Positions 44,682-58,052 are shown, numbered from the stretch's first letter. The stretch is 64,000 bases of DNA from Siphonodentalium dalli (GCA_032622095.1 CP136062.1:196487887-196551886); one strand, 5' to 3'. A program made the numbers and translations. The notes: generated by a model not told the origin, from the sequence alone.

Positions 44682-45036
44682 GCTTGGTCATATATCACAG
44701 ATGATTTGGTATGATCAGGATGGAAGCTGTTGGATGGAGATACATAAATTTATCTGTAGTTTTTCTGTAGACTTTGGTCTTTAGCCGTCCATTATCTGAT
44801 GTAACTGTGACGTCAAGAAAGTTCACTTTGTTTTCGGAATAGTCTATTGTGAATGTTATATCTGGGTGTCGATTGCTGAAGTCGTTGTGGAATGCATGTA
44901 GAGCTCTTTCCTACGCGTTGGGTGGGATCATTTGAAATGGATTCGTAGTAGTGCATGTCATCCAGTTGACACCTTACTTCCGCGTCATAGTCGTTGGTAT
45001 TCATCACTACAGTGGCACCACCCAGATATAACATTC
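44682..45036 (-). pseudogene. Penelope-like element A, reverse transcriptase fragment
   Basis: The minus strand encodes GGATVVMNTNDYDAEVRCQL, DDMHYYESISNDPTQRV, then in another frame HPDITFTIDYSENKVNFLDVT, KVYRKTTDKFMYLHP and TKSSVIYDQA. These are RT segments typical of Penelope-like elements, with at least one frameshift. The frame continues at 28202 beyond element S. The 5' side is truncated at 45036, where copy B begins head-to-head. Confidence 0.7.
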
Positions 45037-45444
45037 AAGTAATCAGTTAAAGACGAGAGGATCTACTAATTCTGCAATTGAACCAAAGCGACGTATCGAA
45101 CACCAAGATACCTCTTTTGACAACATACAACCCTTCGCTATATAAACTAAAATTGATTGCAAAAGTTTACAAAAATCATCAACAGTGACAACAACCTGAA
45201 AGAAATCTGTCCGGATCTTCCTCTGATGTCATACAGACAACTGCCAAACCTCCGTCGGAGTTTCGTTATAACCACCAACAAAATGCAACCAAACATGGAC
45301 GGGACTTATTAATGTGACAAGAGTAATTGCAAAACATGCCGTTCGATATCAACCACTGTGACGCCCCTTGTTAGGAGGAACGGTCATCATTACACCCCCA
45401 AAGGGATATGTCATACAATGTGATAGATGTCCAGGTACATACTA
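45037..45444 (+). pseudogene. Penelope-like element B, linker fragment
   Basis: The plus strand encodes RREDLLILQLNQSDVSNTKI and TTYNPSLYKLKLIAK, then a decayed stretch up to the start of the GIY-YIG domain (DMSYNVIDVQ region, frame broken). It is the opposite-strand relative of 27712-28150. It is 5'-truncated at the junction with copy A and interrupted by a LINE. Confidence 0.65.
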
Positions 45445-46539
45445 GGTAATTCGACATTATATTTCCAAAGACACACCAGTTTTCGTGTGTTTTCTTGACG
45501 CTAGTAAGGCGTTTGATCGGGTAAACCACAAAATGGTGCTGGAAATCCTGGATCAGAGATCTGTACCACCTGAACTCACCAGAATTCTTAATGATTGGTT
45601 TCATAACCAAACATATAACGTGCGCTGGGGACAATGTTTCTCAACTGGCTTCAAACCTAATAGTGGCGTTAGACAAGGTGGTATTTTGAGTCCCTACTTA
45701 TTCAATGTATATACAAACTCGATCAGCGAGAGACTGAATGCATGCAATGTCGGTTGTGTTGTTGGAGACCATCAATCATTTATGTTATGCTGATGATATG
45801 TGCCTTATTGCCCCCTCGTTAGAGGGATTGAGACGTCTGTTGAGAATATGCGAAGAAGAAGCCTATAATATTGATTTGGCATACAATGCAAAGAAGACAC
45901 AGGGGATGGCCTTTATCCCAAAATCCCTACCCATTAGGACATTTCCGAAACTCTTTCTGGTAGGAAATGAAATTAAATTCGTTTCCACCTTCAAATATCT
46001 GGGACATATTCTCAACAGCGATCTTTCTGATGACAATGATATAATGCGCCAATACAGATCAATTTGTTCCCGGTCAAATATTCTGATCAGGAAATTCTAC
46101 AAATGTTCTTCTCATGTTAAAATGTACTTATTTCACATGTTTGTATCGCCTCTATACTGTGCTCACCTTTGGGTGAATTACACCAAACGTTGTTTTAATA
46201 AGTTAACAGTATGTTTTAATAATGCATATAGGAAGTTAATGGGATATGAAAGAGCGTGCAGTGCCAGTGGAATGTTTGTGAATGACAGAATGTGTTCGAT
46301 TTCAGTGTTAGTGCGCAAGGGTGTGTATGGGTTCCGAGAGAGAACGTCTAATTCTACAAATAAGATACTATATGCCATTTATAATTCTGATTTGTTATTC
46401 AGCTCATACTTATTTCGTCATTGGAATAATCTACTTTATATGTAATCTTTAATATAATCTCTATTATAATGTTACATATGTATGCTAAATTGTGATATAA
46501 TATATGGGCGCTTTATGCCTGATTCAAAATAAATAATAA
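45445..46539 (+). mobile_element. 5'-truncated LINE (jockey/CR1-like) inserted in Penelope B
   Basis: The insert begins inside the RT domain and ends with an AATAAATAATAA-type tail, as expected for target-primed insertion. It interrupts Penelope copy B between GGTACATACTA and TATGTGGGAG. Confidence 0.7.
45453..46445 (+). pseudogene. LINE reverse transcriptase fragment, one frameshift
   Basis: RT motif A is FLDASKAFDRVNHKMV, motif B SGVRQGGILSPYLFNVY and motif C CYADDMCLIAP, followed by thumb-like sequence KTQGMAFIP and FKYLGHILNSDL and a C-terminal region typical of jockey/CR1-like LINEs. A frameshift at about 45765 lies between motifs B and C (first frame ends 45793, second covers 45738-46445). 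The endonuclease and N-terminal RT are absent because of 5' truncation. Confidence 0.8.
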
Positions 46540-46842
46540 TATGTGGGAGAAACGGGATAATCGTTCAGGCAACATATGCGAGGAAATCAATTTTCTATAA
46601 CATCACGGAACACTTTCCTGCCAGTCGGCGCACATTTCAACCTGCCCAACCATTCGTTGAACGATCTGATGGTTCGCGTATTAAGGGGCGGCTTGCCGGA
46701 TGTCCGGGGGAGAAGAAAGGTGGATATGAGTTTAATATGCAACCTGGATGCGATCAGGGCGGGGCTCAACAGGGACGCCGGATTTCTATCCAGTTACGTT
46801 GGAATCCATGATTTTGCGGGAAACAATTCATGCATAGCATGA
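46540..46842 (+). pseudogene. GIY-YIG fragment of Penelope-like element B
   Basis: The plus strand encodes YVGETG, an in-frame TAA where copy A has Gln, then FRQHMRGNQFSITSRNTFLP and VGAHFNLPNHSLNDL. It is the counterpart of 20973-21258. The catalytic region is present but broken by the nonsense codon, and the His of RGHR is Asn. Confidence 0.7.
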
Positions 46843-47035
46843 TGACGCGACAGACAATGCCAACGATAACTATTCACATCACTTGATAAAGATCCCTAGA
46901 AGGATCGAAAGCTCGTGTATTGTGTAACATTTATATTTGCACAATAATATATCTCATGAGTCTAAAAAGGTGTTATTTTGCAGTTAATTTATACCCGGGA
47001 TTTACTATTATCGTATACAGAAGACTATTTCTCAA
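46843..47035 (+). mobile_element. 3' tail of Penelope-like element B
   Basis: Non-coding tail with TCACTTGATAAAGATCC, TCTCATGAGTCTAAAAAGG and ATACCCGGGATTTACTATT, matching the (interrupted) tail of copy A at 18872-20970 in opposite orientation. Confidence 0.65.
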
Positions 47036-48060
47036 TATATCATGAACTCCTCTTTGATTAAAAACTATATTTATTGTTTGACAAGGGACGGGTGGGTAGA
47101 CTGGCGGGCTATCCTAAACCTGTATAACATAGCCATTTATTTATGGATTTTGACAATTTTGCACTTATTTTTATATATAGCAATTTTAAGAATGTTAACG
47201 CTATAACTTCAACAAACATCCACCAATTTCATTCATTTTGGATATATGGATCTTTCACAACAATACCTTGATTGAGTTCAAAAACCAGGTTTATCCAATA
47301 TTTATACCCCCACTTTCGAAGAAAATGGGGGGTATACTGGATTGACTGCGCCTGTCCGTCACACTTTCTCCCTACGTGTGTCCGTCCATCTGTCCGACCT
47401 CATAACATAACAACTATGAACCGATTTCAATAATATTTATATGCAATCTCCTTAGGACCGCCGCTCCGCATAATGCTAATTGTGGTGCAGTCCGACTTAC
47501 TTTTTTTAAGTTACACCTTACTTTTTGACTTATTTTGACTTAGAAAATTCTGTCCGACTTAATAACTTTAACAAATATGAACCGATTTCAATAATTTTTG
47601 GTATACATGCTTCTCACAACTCTCTCTACATGATGTGGCTCAGGGTTGGCTCGGACTGTTTTTCCTAACATTATACTTCATTTTCGACTTATTTTGACTT
47701 AGAAAATTTTGGGATTTTTTTTGTGGATGCTATCAAGTTAGGATATTTTCCGGAAGTTTATTTGAATATGGGTTCGGAACAATGATTTTTACCACAGTTA
47801 AGTTGCGTATCATTTTCTACCCTTTTTTGGGTTTCTGCAATCATTCGAACAAATATGAACCAATTTGAATATTTTTTTCTGTACAAGCTTCTTGTGACAC
47901 CATATCGATATTATTAATCCAAATTTTTCTTTAAAGTTAAAAATCTTTTTTGTTGGGTTTACGGACAATGCGGGTTGAATTTGCCACGGTGGGGGTATGC
48001 TAGCACGCGAGTGCACACCTCTTGTTTTTACCTGAGTTATGGCCCTTTGTTCTGAGTAAT
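47036..48060. repeat. Unassigned DNA and diverged 'ggggtatactgg' repeat
   Basis: After about 260 bp of AT-rich DNA, 47297 begins a unit with TATACCCCCACTTTCG and GGGGGGTATACTGGATTG, followed by AACCGATTTCAATAAT repeats and TTTTGACTTAGAAAATT motifs. It is structurally like the repeat at 16800 and 57545 but diverged. No gene. Confidence 0.55.
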
Positions 48061-49196
48061 GATTCCTTTAGTTTGTCCATTTTTAGCTCAACTTTACAAA
48101 GTAATGTTTGAGCTATTGCCATGGGTTGGCGCCCATCTGTCCGTCCGTCTGTCAACAATTTTCTTCGGCACGCCCTCAGGCCCCATCCCTCATCCGATCT
48201 TCACCAAACTTCATATGTAGCTTCAGGGTGACCGATAGATGGGAGCTATCAATTTTTTCCAAAATTGATGAAAAACATGGACATCAGCAGCCATCTTGGA
48301 TTTAAAATTTGAATCCATCATTACACCCTACAACCCATATTTATGGCCGGATCATTGATCATTTTGCAGGCACAATTGTGACCACCGGTAGATGGGAGCT
48401 ATCAAATTTTCAATGAAAAACATGGCTGTCATCAGCCATCTTGGATTTTTGGATCTTAGATTTTTGAATGACTAAATACAGGCATACCATATAAGCCACA
48501 TCCCTCATCCGATCATCACCAAACTTTATATGGATCTTTGGGGTGACCTATAGATGGGAGCCTCATATTTTTACCTAAATTTGTTGAAAACATGGGTGCC
48601 AGCGGCCATCTTGGAATTTACTCTTTGTATTACAAAATCCTTCGGCACACCATACAGGCCACATCTCTCTCATCCAATCGTCACCAAACTTCATATGGAT
48701 CTTCGGGGTGACCTCTAGATGTGAGCCTCCTATTTTTACCAAAAATTATTAAAAAAAACATGGCTGCCAGCAGCCATCTTGGATTTTAAACCCATATTTA
48801 TGGCCGGATCATTGATCATTTTGCAGGCACGATTGTGACCACCGGTTGATGGGAGCTATCAAATTTTCAATGAAAAACATGGCTGCCATCAGCCATCTTG
48901 GATTTTTGGATCTTAGATTTTTGAATGACTAAATACAGCATACCATATAGGCCACATCCCTCATCCGATCATCACCAAACTTTATATGGATCTTTGGGGT
49001 GACCTACAGATGAGAGCCTCCTATTTTTACCTAAATTTGTTGAAAACATGGGTGCCAGTGGCCATCTTGGAATTTACTCTTTGTATTACAAAATCCTTCG
49101 GCACACCCTACAGGCCACATCTCTCTCATCCAATCGTCACCAAACTCCATATGGATCTTCGGGGTGACCTCTAGATGGGAGCCTCCTATTTTTTTT
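48061..49196. repeat. Dispersed 'gccatcttggat' repeat, tandem-like units
   Basis: Repeats of about 230-260 bp contain CCATCCCTCATCCGATC, CACCAAACTTCATATGG, GGGTGACCTCTAGATGGGAG and CAGCCATCTTGGATTT. At least five units are seen here. The same family continues at 51345-52227, 56864-57240 and 58975-59110, so these were once contiguous and have been split by later insertions. Confidence 0.75.
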
Positions 49197-51344
49197 AAGG
49201 ACGACTAGCGCAGCAACATATGTGCAGGTCGTCCTTATACTAAGTTAGCTTTCGAACATGGGCGCCGCCATCTTGAATTAGGGGCACCGCCATCTTGGAT
49301 TTGAGGGGCCGCCATCTTGAAACGTCATTGCAATTAAATTAAAACTACAAAATGTTACTTATCATATAGCCAACATAACAGTATTCATTGCGTTAAGGCA
49401 TTACATGCTTTATTCTTTGAACAATAATCATTACTTAAATCATAAATATTGTCGACCGGACTCGGGTTGCTATGCCATTCGGGAAATGGTTGAAATTTAC
49501 GTAAAACTGCAAATTTTCCTTAGCCACCTCGCGAAAACAACATAATTCATATCGTAAATATCTTGATCGTTTATTAGGCCTATATAACTAAATAAACTTT
49601 TCTTTAGTTTAGTAAATTAGTAGAAGCATGTTCACGTAAACTGTTAGGTTACGTCATATGTTGTATCCAAAGCGACGTCATATTGGCACGCGCATTTTCC
49701 CGCGAAAGTTATTGACGTTTTGACAGCGACGCGACATAGCACACAAAGCAGGCATACTGTTGGCATGGTTCGTATTTTAGGTTTGGTTGGGTTGACGTTT
49801 CATAGTGCATGGCTTTGAGTCCAAGGGTTGTGGAGGCGAGTACAACTAATATTTCATCCAAATTGAGAATGGGCATATACGTGCCAGTCAAAACATGGCT
49901 CCGAGGAGCCACGATCGAAAGGCTGGAAGATACATGTATGAGTACTATATGATAATTACGAGGTAGGCATACAGACCCAATCACAAGCAACCAACTTCGT
50001 GTACGTAATTGGTTATAAGAAATATTTATAGTTAATTAAATCTTGACGTTCATATAAGTCAACACATATTAGTCTGAGTAGTGCAGGTCGTGACTGCACG
50101 GTCGTCCTTTTTTACATGGATTTCAAAGCCATAATTTCTTGTTAAGGACGACCAGCTGGGCGCAGCCCAGCCGCATATATGTTGCTCAGCAACATATGCG
50201 CAGGTCGTCCTTATACTAAGTTCGCTTTCGAACATGGGCGCCGCCATCTTGAATTAGGGGCACCGCCATCTTGGATTTGAGGGGCCGCCATCTTGAAACA
50301 TCATTGCAATTAAATTAAAACTACAAAATGTTACTTTTCATATAGCCAACATAACAGTATTCGTTGCGTTAAGGCATTACATGCTTTATTCTTTGAACAA
50401 TAATCATTACTTAAATCATAAATATTGTCGACCGGACTCAGGTTGCTATGCCATTCGGGAAATGGCGGAAATTTACGTAAAACTGCAAATTTTCCTCAGT
50501 CACCTCGCGAAAACAACATAATTCATATCGTAAATATCTTGAACGTTTATTATATAACTAAATAAACTTTTCTTTGGTTTAGTAAATTAGTAGAAGCATG
50601 TTCACGTAAACTGTTAGGTTACAGTTTATGTTGTATGTTGTATCCAAAGCGACGTCATATTGGCACGCGCATTTTCCCGCGAAAGTTATTGACGTTTTGA
50701 CAGCGACGCGACATAGCACACAAAACAGGCATAATGTTGGCATGGTTCGCATTAGGTTTGGTTGGGTTGACGTTGTTTCATAATGCATGGCTCCGAGTCC
50801 GCACTGGTATAATCAAACTGATCAAATCCCAACCTATAAAATCACTATAGAATTTGTACAGGTACAAACAAAACATGTTCTTGGAAATAGAATGTTCTAG
50901 CTTCCTTACTTGTATTCTAATGATTTGGTTTGTGATTTGAAACAAACAAACAACCCAAATTATGAGGGGGTAAACCCAAGTTCTCACTCATAATAACCCC
51001 AATTTCCAACCAAGGCCAAGGGTTGTGGAGGCGAGTACAACTAATATTTGGTCCAAATTGAGAATGGGCATATATATACGTGCCAGTCAAAAAATGGCTC
51101 CGAGGAGCCACGATCGAAAGGCTGGAAGATACATGTATGAGTACAATATGATAATTATGAGTTACAGACCCAATCCCCCTACCACAAGCAACCAACTTCG
51201 TGTACGTTATTGGTTATAAGAAATATTTATAGTTAATTCAATCTTGACGTTCATATAAGTCAACACATATTAGTCTGTGTAGTGCAGGTCGTGACTGCAC
51301 GGTCGTCCTTTTTTACATGGATTTCAAAGCCATAATTTCTTGTT
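49197..51344. mobile_element. Head-to-tail dimer of a hairpin-ended AAGGACGAC element
   Basis: Two tandem copies (49197-50142 and 50143-51344). Each starts with a hairpin beginning AAGGACGAC and returning GGTCGTCCTTA, and ends with GCAGGTCGTGACTGCACGG, TCGTCCTT and a 34-bp AT-rich tail ending CTTGTT. The second copy has an extra ~210 bp at about 50810-51020. The dimer interrupts the 'gccatcttggat' repeat. Three GCCGCCATCTTGAA-like motifs lie inside each copy. No coding sequence. Short frames are not supported. Confidence 0.65.
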
Positions 51345-52227
51345 ACCAAAATTTATTAAAAAACATGTCCACCAGCAGCCATCTTGGATTTTAAATTTGA
51401 ATCCATTGGCACACCTCGCAGCCCACATTTATTAGCGAATTGATTTGAAAATTTACGGTTTTGTTTAGAATCACTCTAGATGGGAGCTATCAAATTTGAA
51501 CAATTTTCTATGAAAAACATGGAAGCCGGTAGCCATCTTGGATTTTACTCTTTTCATGACGAAATCCTTTGGCACACCCTACATACCACATTCATCATCT
51601 GATGATTACCAAACTTCACATGGATCTTCGGGGTGACCTCTAGATATGAACCTCCTATTTTGACCATCTTGGAATTTACTCTCTGTATCAGGGGGGGGGG
51701 GGTCGGAAAAAAAATTCAGGCACGTATGGCATTTTTCCCCTTTCGATCATTTTTTTTACCCACCCACCCCCACCGCCAAATTTTTTTCGGTTTTCGGCAG
51801 TTTTTTCCGACCATTTTTTTACACCCACCCCCTCCTTTTAACACTAAAACAGAGATTTGCGGGGGGAATTCACTGTAAACAGGTGTATATGAATTTCTGT
51901 GCATACTATTTATCATGGATGTTAACATGGACATGTAAATAGGAATGAGTCATTTTGAGGTCATTCGGCCAAAAAAACATGGCTGCCAGCGGCCATCTTG
52001 GATTTCAAAATTTGCAACAAAATACAACACGATAACTGCCTGCAGTCAGTTTACAGTTAGAATTACATTATTTCTCTCATTCAAAGTGGGTTTGAAGCCC
52101 AACTTTAGTAGCGGCAAAAATTGCTTGTTGTATGCTTTGACCATCCACCCACCCCGGCATACGTGCCGGAATTTTTTTTTTCACCCCCCCCCCCCCCCCC
52201 CCCCCGTCTGTATGACTAAATCCTTTT
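51345..52227. repeat. Dispersed 'gccatcttggat' repeat with homopolymer runs
   Basis: Continuation of the repeat at 48061. It contains a G12 run (~51690) and a C-run of about 24 bases (~52186), each beside a GGCACGTATG or CATACGTGCC motif in opposite orientation. No gene. Confidence 0.6.
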
Positions 52228-55200
52228 AGTAGAGTCGCTTATGTCAGATTTTGGGCTCCCGTGGGAAATTCATGAACAAATATAGAGACCATGTTCACGA
52301 GCCAGTATATGGTCTCTACTTCAGAGTGGTCGCGACTGGGTGGTCTGATGACGTCACAAAGATGGCCGCCATGCTTATTTTTTTAAGTTCGCCATTGTTA
52401 GATTTCATGATAAAAATATAATTTTGATATAAAATAAATGACAATCCTTTTGTATCGTGTATGGTGTGACGCCATGTTATATTTTTATATAAAAATTTGT
52501 CCTCTCGATCAAAGATGGCCGCCAAAATGGCGACCGGAAGTGGGAAATTGATGATTTTCCATACATGTCGCCTTCATCATTTCCGATTGTATCGAACTGG
52601 TGACGATTAGGGAATATACTTCTCGTCATTCTCGATAACAACTCACTTAGGCATCACATTAGTTGATTTCTTGAATCATAACATTGATTGTCTTCTCAAA
52701 ATGCGATGATTTAAAGGAATTGGTATGAATTTCGCCAAAATAAACTTTTTTATTTTCTAACTAAATCCTTATAGAAATTTAGAAATAATCGATAATGGAA
52801 ATGAGTATGATCATTACATAAGATATTTACATCTAACTAGGTCCAGAAACTGTCAACTTAATCCAAGATGGCTTCCAAGATGGTGGCCAAAATACGATAA
52901 TACGAAAAAAATTACCCTTTTTCATCCAATTACGTTTCTGTCACGTAGAAGGTGAATGTAGTATACTAATTTGCTTCTTCCAATTAAATATTCGCCATCT
53001 TACGGCACATTCATAGTAGTTGTCTTTCCGCAATGACTCAATATGCGAGTTCATATGACAATTATTGTCCAAATAAGCATCGTGAAAATTCGCCAAACAT
53101 TATATTTGCACACGTCAAATAACATGTCCAAAACAGGAGAACGATATCTAGGCGTTAGATATATGAATGAATGTACTCCGATTTAGATTATCCGGAGTTA
53201 TTAATATCTCATTGTAATCGAGATGGCCGCTAATGTGGCAGAAATGGCGAAATTTGACATTAAAATAGATATATTTCCGAAATATATCACAGCGTGCAAG
53301 AAAGGTACATACTCATATCATTATCATACATGGGCTTTCGGTGAGAAATATATAAAACTGAAAGATATGTTCAAGCACGTTAAGTGCCAAACTCGATTCT
53401 GATATTATATAAATAATTTAATAGAGACCTACGTGGTATGTGGAGATAATAGTGAAGTTTCCAACTTCAGGTGATGTCAGCTACCAAGGATCAAATCATA
53501 CATGTAATCGCCATACGTTCTTGCATATCGATAACGATTGAGTTTATCTACTCGTATACTAAAAGGTCTAGAGACGGACTCAATCAGATTACTGTATATA
53601 GCTAACAGTAGCTGGCCTTTGAAGCCTGAAATTGAATATATAAACCAGGAGATCGCCCTGGGCATTGTTCAGATATTCTAGCTATACTTTATTCTTTTCC
53701 ATTTCACCATGATACATGTATACCACCGGTATAGGCTTGGTAGATGAACGAGGTTGGATAGTCTGTCGAAGTTACACGGACGTTTTCTGACATAATATCC
53801 ATAAATGTCTTCGTAAAATCAATCCTTGCATGGGTACTCTTGGCGATTGCAATGGAAAATCGACACAAAATGATCAGAAACCCCATTCTACCATTCTGGC
53901 AAACATATGTACAGGAAGAAATGTTGATGATTGCCTCATGCTTAGACTGCTTCTTGTTACCAGTTCATACTAAGTACCGCTACATTTCCACACGTGCATT
54001 ACTATGACGACCAAGATGGGATCTTGACAAATTTGAACTAGAACTCAAGCAATATATTTACTTGTATTACAGCGATATTAGCATGTTTATGTATCACTAC
54101 ATGTATGTACAAATGTATATAATTAGTTTGTCTCCTATACAAGTAGCGCTAATGTGTATCCGGACCATAACACTATAGTTAGGTGGGGTGAATATAAAAT
54201 GATTCCCGGAAATTACTCACATAAGCCTGCACAGTTGATGTCGAATCCGGTCCACGATTAAACGTATACTAATAGTTTTTGTATTATTCATGGAATAAAT
54301 ACTGTTTAAACTAAAGTCTATCTGATCAAACTGGATTGATTTTCACGTGAACATGTATGTAGCTCTGCGTACAATAGCCTCACCATGACCGTGTTCTGAT
54401 GAAGTTAATCTATATATGCCACTTGGTTGGAGGGATTATGAAGATGCATGAATGCAGCATGATATATACAATTTATGGGATATAGCCAGACTGATCTGAT
54501 AACTCCTAGTCGAATATAATTAGAACAGTTTGAGGCATTATGATATATATGGATCGGCCTATATAATATGATCTGAAAGATGCCATTATTATTATAGTGA
54601 ACCATGGCCACCCCCGTAGTTACGCGTGCTAATTCAACTTCCTTCATTTCCACATTTCCTTTGGTTCATGATAACGTTACAACCAGAATCAACATGGCAT
54701 GTCATGAGCTGTTATTAACTCCAAATATTACTTCACATTATGTTGTAAGAAGTTAGTGGACTGCGTTGCCCCATAATGTAATTCAGTATTGGACGTTTCA
54801 CCCGTTTTCCTCCGTGTGTACGTACAGTTTGTCAAAACGCGGGAATTAGTATTATAATATGTATCGCCTGTCTATCTTTGGCTCGTATCTATTGCGCTTA
54901 CAATTCACATACTTTCGTCATATAAGCTGCATGGTTGGATATGCAAAGCAGTTGCGCAGTCCCTGTTGATTTCGATAAACTTCAAAATAACCGCTAATCA
55001 AGTGCGACCGGCAGCACAGTCATAACCATTGCCCAGAACCACTTTCCTATTAAACTGATGTACAAACGTAATGCATTGTCTCGCTAAACTGTTCACATGC
55101 CTTAAGCATAGAAATCAATATGGGATATTAGTTTGCTGTATACTATCATGGTCCATACCAGCCTACCGTGTTCATGCCAAGCGCATTTCGTATATTGGGT

Positions 55201-56863
55201 GAATCACTTTGTGTGGCTACCACCAATTAACTGAACACGAGGAAAGCAAAGAACCAGACATACCACTTTGCTCGTTTGTGGGCATCCAACCATGGTGTAT
55301 GGCAATGTTCATTTCAACTGAATAACATGTCCTGTGGGGTCACTAACTTTTCAAAACTCCACATTTGCAATGAAAGTGGTTGGACTACTTTGGTGAAAAC
55401 AATCATCCAGATTTCAGAACCTGGTATATCACTTTAAGCTTGACACGGGACACTACCGCTTATACAGATATATTACCCACATATGGGTGTCTATTCTATT
55501 TTGATCTGTCGTGGTTATCAATACGATTAAAACCTGCTAAGTTCAGCTAAACGAGGTTCAAATGGTGTTACCATGCAAATTTAATTAAAGGTTACAGCGC
55601 AACCAACAGTGAGACAAACAAGCCAATTGACAGCCATTAATTCTACTATTATTTGTGTTTTATAAACAAGGATGTGTTGTTTCTTGCTTGCCAACATTCA
55701 TGGTATAGCTGAGAAGTACAATCCCACGTCATAGCTATCACAATAAACAATTGCGTATTGCTACCTGCTATGATACACTATATGCATTTTCTACCGATAT
55801 GTCACGACAACACTAATGATTAAATGCATCATCAATTACCACATTTGATATGGTAACCACCAATACTTCTCACTTAGAACTTTGGCTTAGGGTATAGCAC
55901 AGAAGTCTAGACATTGGAATTGTAACACTTGCCCACCCCAAGCTAAGATGGCGGTCTAAGATACTTTCTAATTTCACATAGTGAGTTGGATTTTCTCTTC
56001 AACACCCTCCTCTCTTAATATCAGGAAATTTGAAGAAATGCCGCGTATGCCGTATAGGACATCGCTAATGTGTATAAGAAATTAAAGCTATGCGCATTTA
56101 CTTAAAAGTAGCCGATTAACCTAATTCCCCAGATGGAATGCCAGGGCAACATTTGGTGATGTACCGTAACGAACACTGACTTTTGTATTTTGACTGCCAT
56201 TTTGGTAGCCACCTTGGATGAAAATGAACAGTTTTGTTGACGTGTGATAATAATTCCGTATGTGGCACGAATACTTCTTTCCCATCACTTAATGCCGCTC
56301 ATTTCTTTAAATATATTGCTACAATATCGGAATAAATTTTTGACAAGATGCTATAATTCGATTGTCTAATGTGGATTTTTGACAGATCAAACATGTTTTG
56401 TACAATACAATTGGTCACCACATTGCTAAGGCAATAATTAAACACATAATTGTCACAATCGCAGTCGATACCAAACGGAAGGTCATTTACATGAGATTCT
56501 TGAAAATCGCAATATTGTTGATTTTTTAGTGCCATTTTGGCAGCCATCTTTGACTGGAATAACATTTTCCCATGAAATTTGGTACTGTACTTCGAGAACT
56601 ACTATTGATGATTTGCCCTAACTGAAAAGAATGTATAACAATTAAGAAATATGCGCTGAATTCGTCAGTTCTTATGACAACCCTACATCTGAACTGAACT
56701 GACAATGACGTCATCTTTGTGACGTCATAATTCTCTCCAGTCGCGGACCCATGAAGTCTAACAAACTTTTTCCGACAAAGTAAGTGATACCCTATCATAA
56801 TATCATAGTCTCTACATTTGTTCAAAAAATTCCCACGAAAGTACATAAGCGACTCTACTCTAC
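52228..56863. mobile_element. 4.6 kb TIR element without transposase
   Basis: The ends are AGTAGAGTCGCTTATGT (left) and the complement of the same motif (right, in ACATAAGCGACTCTACT). Imperfect inverted similarity runs about 60 bp further (CGTGGGAATT, GAACAAATRTAGAGAC). Subterminal inverted motifs around TGACGTCA and CAGTCGCG follow, at about 52330-52370 and 56700-56750. It splits the dispersed 'gccatcttggat' repeat. The interior is AT-rich with scattered AAGATGGCNGCCA motifs. I see no gene in it; frames over 80 codons lack recognisable motifs. Confidence 0.6.
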
Positions 56864-57240
56864 AGACCATATCCCTCATCTGATCATTACCAACCTTCAT
56901 ATGGATCTTCAGGTTGCCCTCTAGATGGAGCCTCCTATTTTGACCGAAATTTGTTAAAAAACATGGCCGCCAGCAGCTATCTTGGATTTCAAATTTGAAT
57001 CCATCGGCACAGCCCACATTTATTGGAGAATAATTTTGAAAATTTACAGGCATGTTTAGAGTTACCTCTAGATTGGAGCTATAAAATTTTAACAATTTTC
57101 AATGAAAAATGTGGCCACCAGCAGCCATCTTGGATTTTATTCTTTGCATGACTATATTCTTTGGCACACCCTACAGGCCACATCTCTTCCGATCATCACC
57201 AAACTTCATATGGACCTTCGAGTGACCTCTGTCTCACGCC
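56864..57240. repeat. Dispersed 'gccatcttggat' repeat, continued
   Basis: Resumes after the 4.6 kb element with CAGACCATATCCCTCATC and ends near CTTCGAGTGACCTCTG. No gene. Confidence 0.65.
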
Positions 57241-57544
57241 GATCGAAACAACTTGATAATTTCTGACGTTCTGTTATGTGACCTACTGTAACGAACCAAT
57301 AATTAAAATTGATTTGCCTCGACAGTTATCGATTGATTTGAATTTGATAAACTGGACATATTTATAACTATGAATTCAATGGAAACTCAAATGGTTTCGA
57401 TGACTTGAATGTGTTCATAGTAAACACGCATAGTAAACACGCCAATGTATAAGTGTGTTGGGCATTCACTTTTTATACATAGAACAATTTTTATAACCCA
57501 TTTCTATCTCTTCTCATTTCCATCTTCAACTCACCTATTTATAC
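57241..57544. other. Unassigned AT-rich spacer
   Basis: I see nothing that I can support as a gene or repeat. Confidence 0.35.
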
Positions 57545-58052
57545 CCCCCACAACGAAGTTAGGGGGGTATACTGGAGTCAGCTTGTCCGTTGTCCGTCCG
57601 TCTGTGGACACAAATTTGTCCGGAGTTTTTCTCAGTAGTTTTGTAATCAATTTCCGAGAAACTTGGCACAGACATCAACCACCATGGGAACCTGTGCACC
57701 TGCGATTATGACGTCTGTCGGACATTTTTTGGTGGAGTTATCCCCCCTTTTTCGACTTAGAAAATTTTCGCAACATGTATACTTTTGTCCGATCTTTTAT
57801 TCCTACATTTTTAGGTCAATGTTTTTTAATCTTGGCAGATATTTAGTACCATGGGAACCTGTGCACCTGCGATTATTATGTCTGTCTGACATTTTTTGTG
57901 TGGAGTTGTTCCCCTTTTTCGACTTAGAAATTTTTTTGCAACATGTATAATTTTGTCCATTATTTTAACTAAATGTTTACTGACATGTGAAACATCTTAG
58001 TATTTTAAAAACATGGGGGTATCCGTAGTCCCATTGGGACAGTCACACCTCT
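57545..58052. repeat. Dispersed 'ggggtatactggagtc' repeat, second copy
   Basis: Closely similar to 16800-17420, with the same module order (CACAACGAAGTTAGG, TATACTGGAGTCAGC, CATGGGAACCTGTGCACC, CATTGGGACAGTC). Confidence 0.7.

Noticed and set aside
28203-45430. Single giant inverted duplication of all flanking DNA
   Set aside because: The symmetry resolves into two head-to-head Penelope copies plus a separate inverted-end element S with its own 5-bp target duplication.
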